From contig CAJNDS010002699.1 in assembly GCA_905221605.1 (NCBI GenBank), forward strand, positions 1 through 64,000: a stretch of 64,000 nt of DNA. The letters are read 5' to 3'. Below the pieces are notes generated by a model, which was not told where the DNA came from, did not search any database, and saw nothing but the letters and a program-made list of their open reading frames with translations. This document shows positions 62,601-64,000 of this stretch, in pieces; positions within the stretch are counted from its first letter, which is position 1; every line of letters starts with the position of its first letter. The translations under genes were made by a program, and so were the position numbers. Source of the stretch: Symbiodinium natans. Taxonomy: Eukaryota > Sar > Dinophyceae > Suessiales > Symbiodiniaceae.

Positions 62601-64000
62601 TTCGGCGCGTGTTGGCTCAAGCCGTGCGGACCGCCACACGGAGTGGTCCTACAGGAAACCGGTTGCCCCGGGCGATGCTTGGCAGAGAGAAGCTTTCGGC
62701 ACAGAAGGTAGGCAACCTCTCAAAGCTTTCATGTGGAAACAAAAGCTTGTCCGATGTTTTCAGGGCCCAAGGCAAGGGCAGAGTGTTTGCCGAGGCTGGC
62801 ATGCATCGCGTGCAAAGCCCAGGGCTTGGCATGCTGGCGACTTTGGCGCTGGCTGCGCCTTGGACAGCGTGAGCGTACGAAGTAGATGCGCAAGGGTATT
62901 TGCATGTACCACTCATGTACCCATGGAAGTACATGCTTGCAGCTTCATCAGCAGATCCTGAGTCGGCCATGCTCGCCCTCTGCACAGTAGTTCTTCGGAT
63001 GAGGCAATTTGTCAGGCGGACTGCTCGGCGACGGGTGCAGCGGAGGCATGTGCAGGCACCGCCTTGCAATCCTTTTTTTGGTTTGTTTGTGTGTGCACAG
63101 CACGGTACCATAATCGAATCTGGGCGATTTGCCAGGGCAACGCTCCGAACACTGGTCAGATTCAGTTCTTCCACCTGGGTTCTCAGCATATTCCTCGTGC
63201 CTCGATCGAAAGAGATGTTGGGTCACTTGTTTGTTTCGCATTTGGAGCGTGTGAACTGCGCTGCTGCGCCCGTTTGCAGAGCTGGTGTTTTCAGAAGTCA
63301 ATGCTGGACACTCTTTGCCATCTCTTCCCGAGTGCTGCTATCTTTCCCTCTATCAGGGCAAGTTTTCCGGAGCCTCAAGACAAGTTGTGTTGGGCTTCGT
63401 TTTCGACGTTGTGTCGGTTGGTATGCCTTCAAATCCATATGAAAACCTGAAACTTCCCTGAAACTTTCTCGGGGGCAAATTCCAACATTCAGATGCACGA
63501 CGTGGGTCACTGACGTGGGTCTAGTCTTACATGCCTACTGTACGATATTGAGACAGGGCAAACTTCTTGTCCAAGGCTTGCGAAATGCGTTGCCGCGACT
63601 TTAGCGGGCTCCGTGCTCCTCCTCCGCAGAAGCTTGCGTGTCTCCGAAGTGTCTCCAGCTAGAATGCGATGATAACATGGGGAACATCAGAGAACATGTT
63701 CCCTCCGTGGTGCCGCCTCAGGTTTGCCCTGGTTGGCATGCTGATCGAGAGCAAAAAGGACTCCATCAACTGGGGTTCTCAGATCTCAACATGCAGTAGC
63801 TCGGTCGTTGTGGTCCGTACCGTGATTTCACGTGAAACAGTGCATTCATGTTGAGGCGATGTGCGGTATTTCGTTTTGTGTCAGGGTCTTGTTCTTGTGG
63901 ATGGAACGCCCAGCAACGACAATATGTACGTAGCTTGTTGGATCGCTGCCTTGCAGGACAAACCAGTGTCCCGTCAGGACAAGGTTCGAGACCTGTGCAC
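62601..64000. other. Stretch without a recognised gene (window end)
   Basis: Several 60-190-residue open frames on both strands carry no motif I can name. A possible exon near 63880-64000 ('LVLVDGTPSNDNMYVACW') could belong to a gene beyond the window. Short dinoflagellate exons could easily be hidden here. Confidence 0.4.

Noticed and set aside
62604-62625. Possible spliced-leader relic ('ttggctcaag')
   Set aside because: Only about 10 bases match the end of the dinoflagellate spliced leader, which is too short to support retroposition here.

Overview
The window looks like nuclear DNA of a dinoflagellate, most likely a symbiodiniacean or a close relative. The evidence is a plastid-targeted sedoheptulose-1,7-bisphosphatase with an FIAP leader motif, a GC-AG intron flanked by a direct repeat, a nuclear copy of AT-rich mitochondrial cob with hairpins, and dense retroelements of types I associate with Symbiodinium genomes. 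This assignment is by recognition, not by database search.

Layout. 1-4320: pyrimidine microsatellite, quiet sequence, and a satellite array mixed with 8-bp AT-rich minisatellites. 4321-46405: one Ty1/Copia LTR retrotransposon (137-bp LTRs, 2 differences counted by eye), about 9.5 kb without its insertions. Its pol is split by two tyrosine-recombinase (YR) retroelements with split direct repeats, order A1-body-B1-A2-B2. Each of these holds a further element of the same class. E1 (7628-20527) holds E1n (11188-19990); E2 (22551-42266) holds E3 (29289-39250). 46406-48200: the satellite resumes. 48207-48900: inverted repeat, then a mitochondrial insert with cob. 48900-55260: broken pieces of LINE-like elements in both orientations, plus simple repeats. 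56230-58636: multi-exon PP2C-type phosphatase. 58805-61851: the SBPase gene, two exons around a 1.8-kb intron that holds ORFs. 61852-64000: no recognised gene.

The most interesting unit is E1n. It encodes, on one strand, a coiled-coil protein, a tyrosine recombinase, a Gag-like protein with a CCCH-type finger, a SAM-dependent methyltransferase-like protein with a PPC motif (cytosine-5 type), a 2-oxoglutarate/Fe(II) dioxygenase-like protein resembling TET/JBP enzymes, and a reverse transcriptase with RNase H. A possible base-modifying writer and oxidiser are therefore in the same retroelement as the replication and integration enzymes. YR lies upstream of gag, unlike the DIRS, Ngaro and PAT orders I know. 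E2 has the same YR, gag, methyltransferase, RT order but is decayed. E1 is an internally deleted relative. E3 has no replication genes and instead carries zinc-finger ORFs and a protein with a C1/ZZ-like finger and a kinase-like region.

Limits: all domain calls were made by eye from motifs. Frameshifts may be real decay or uncorrected long-read indels. Repeat identities were counted by hand.
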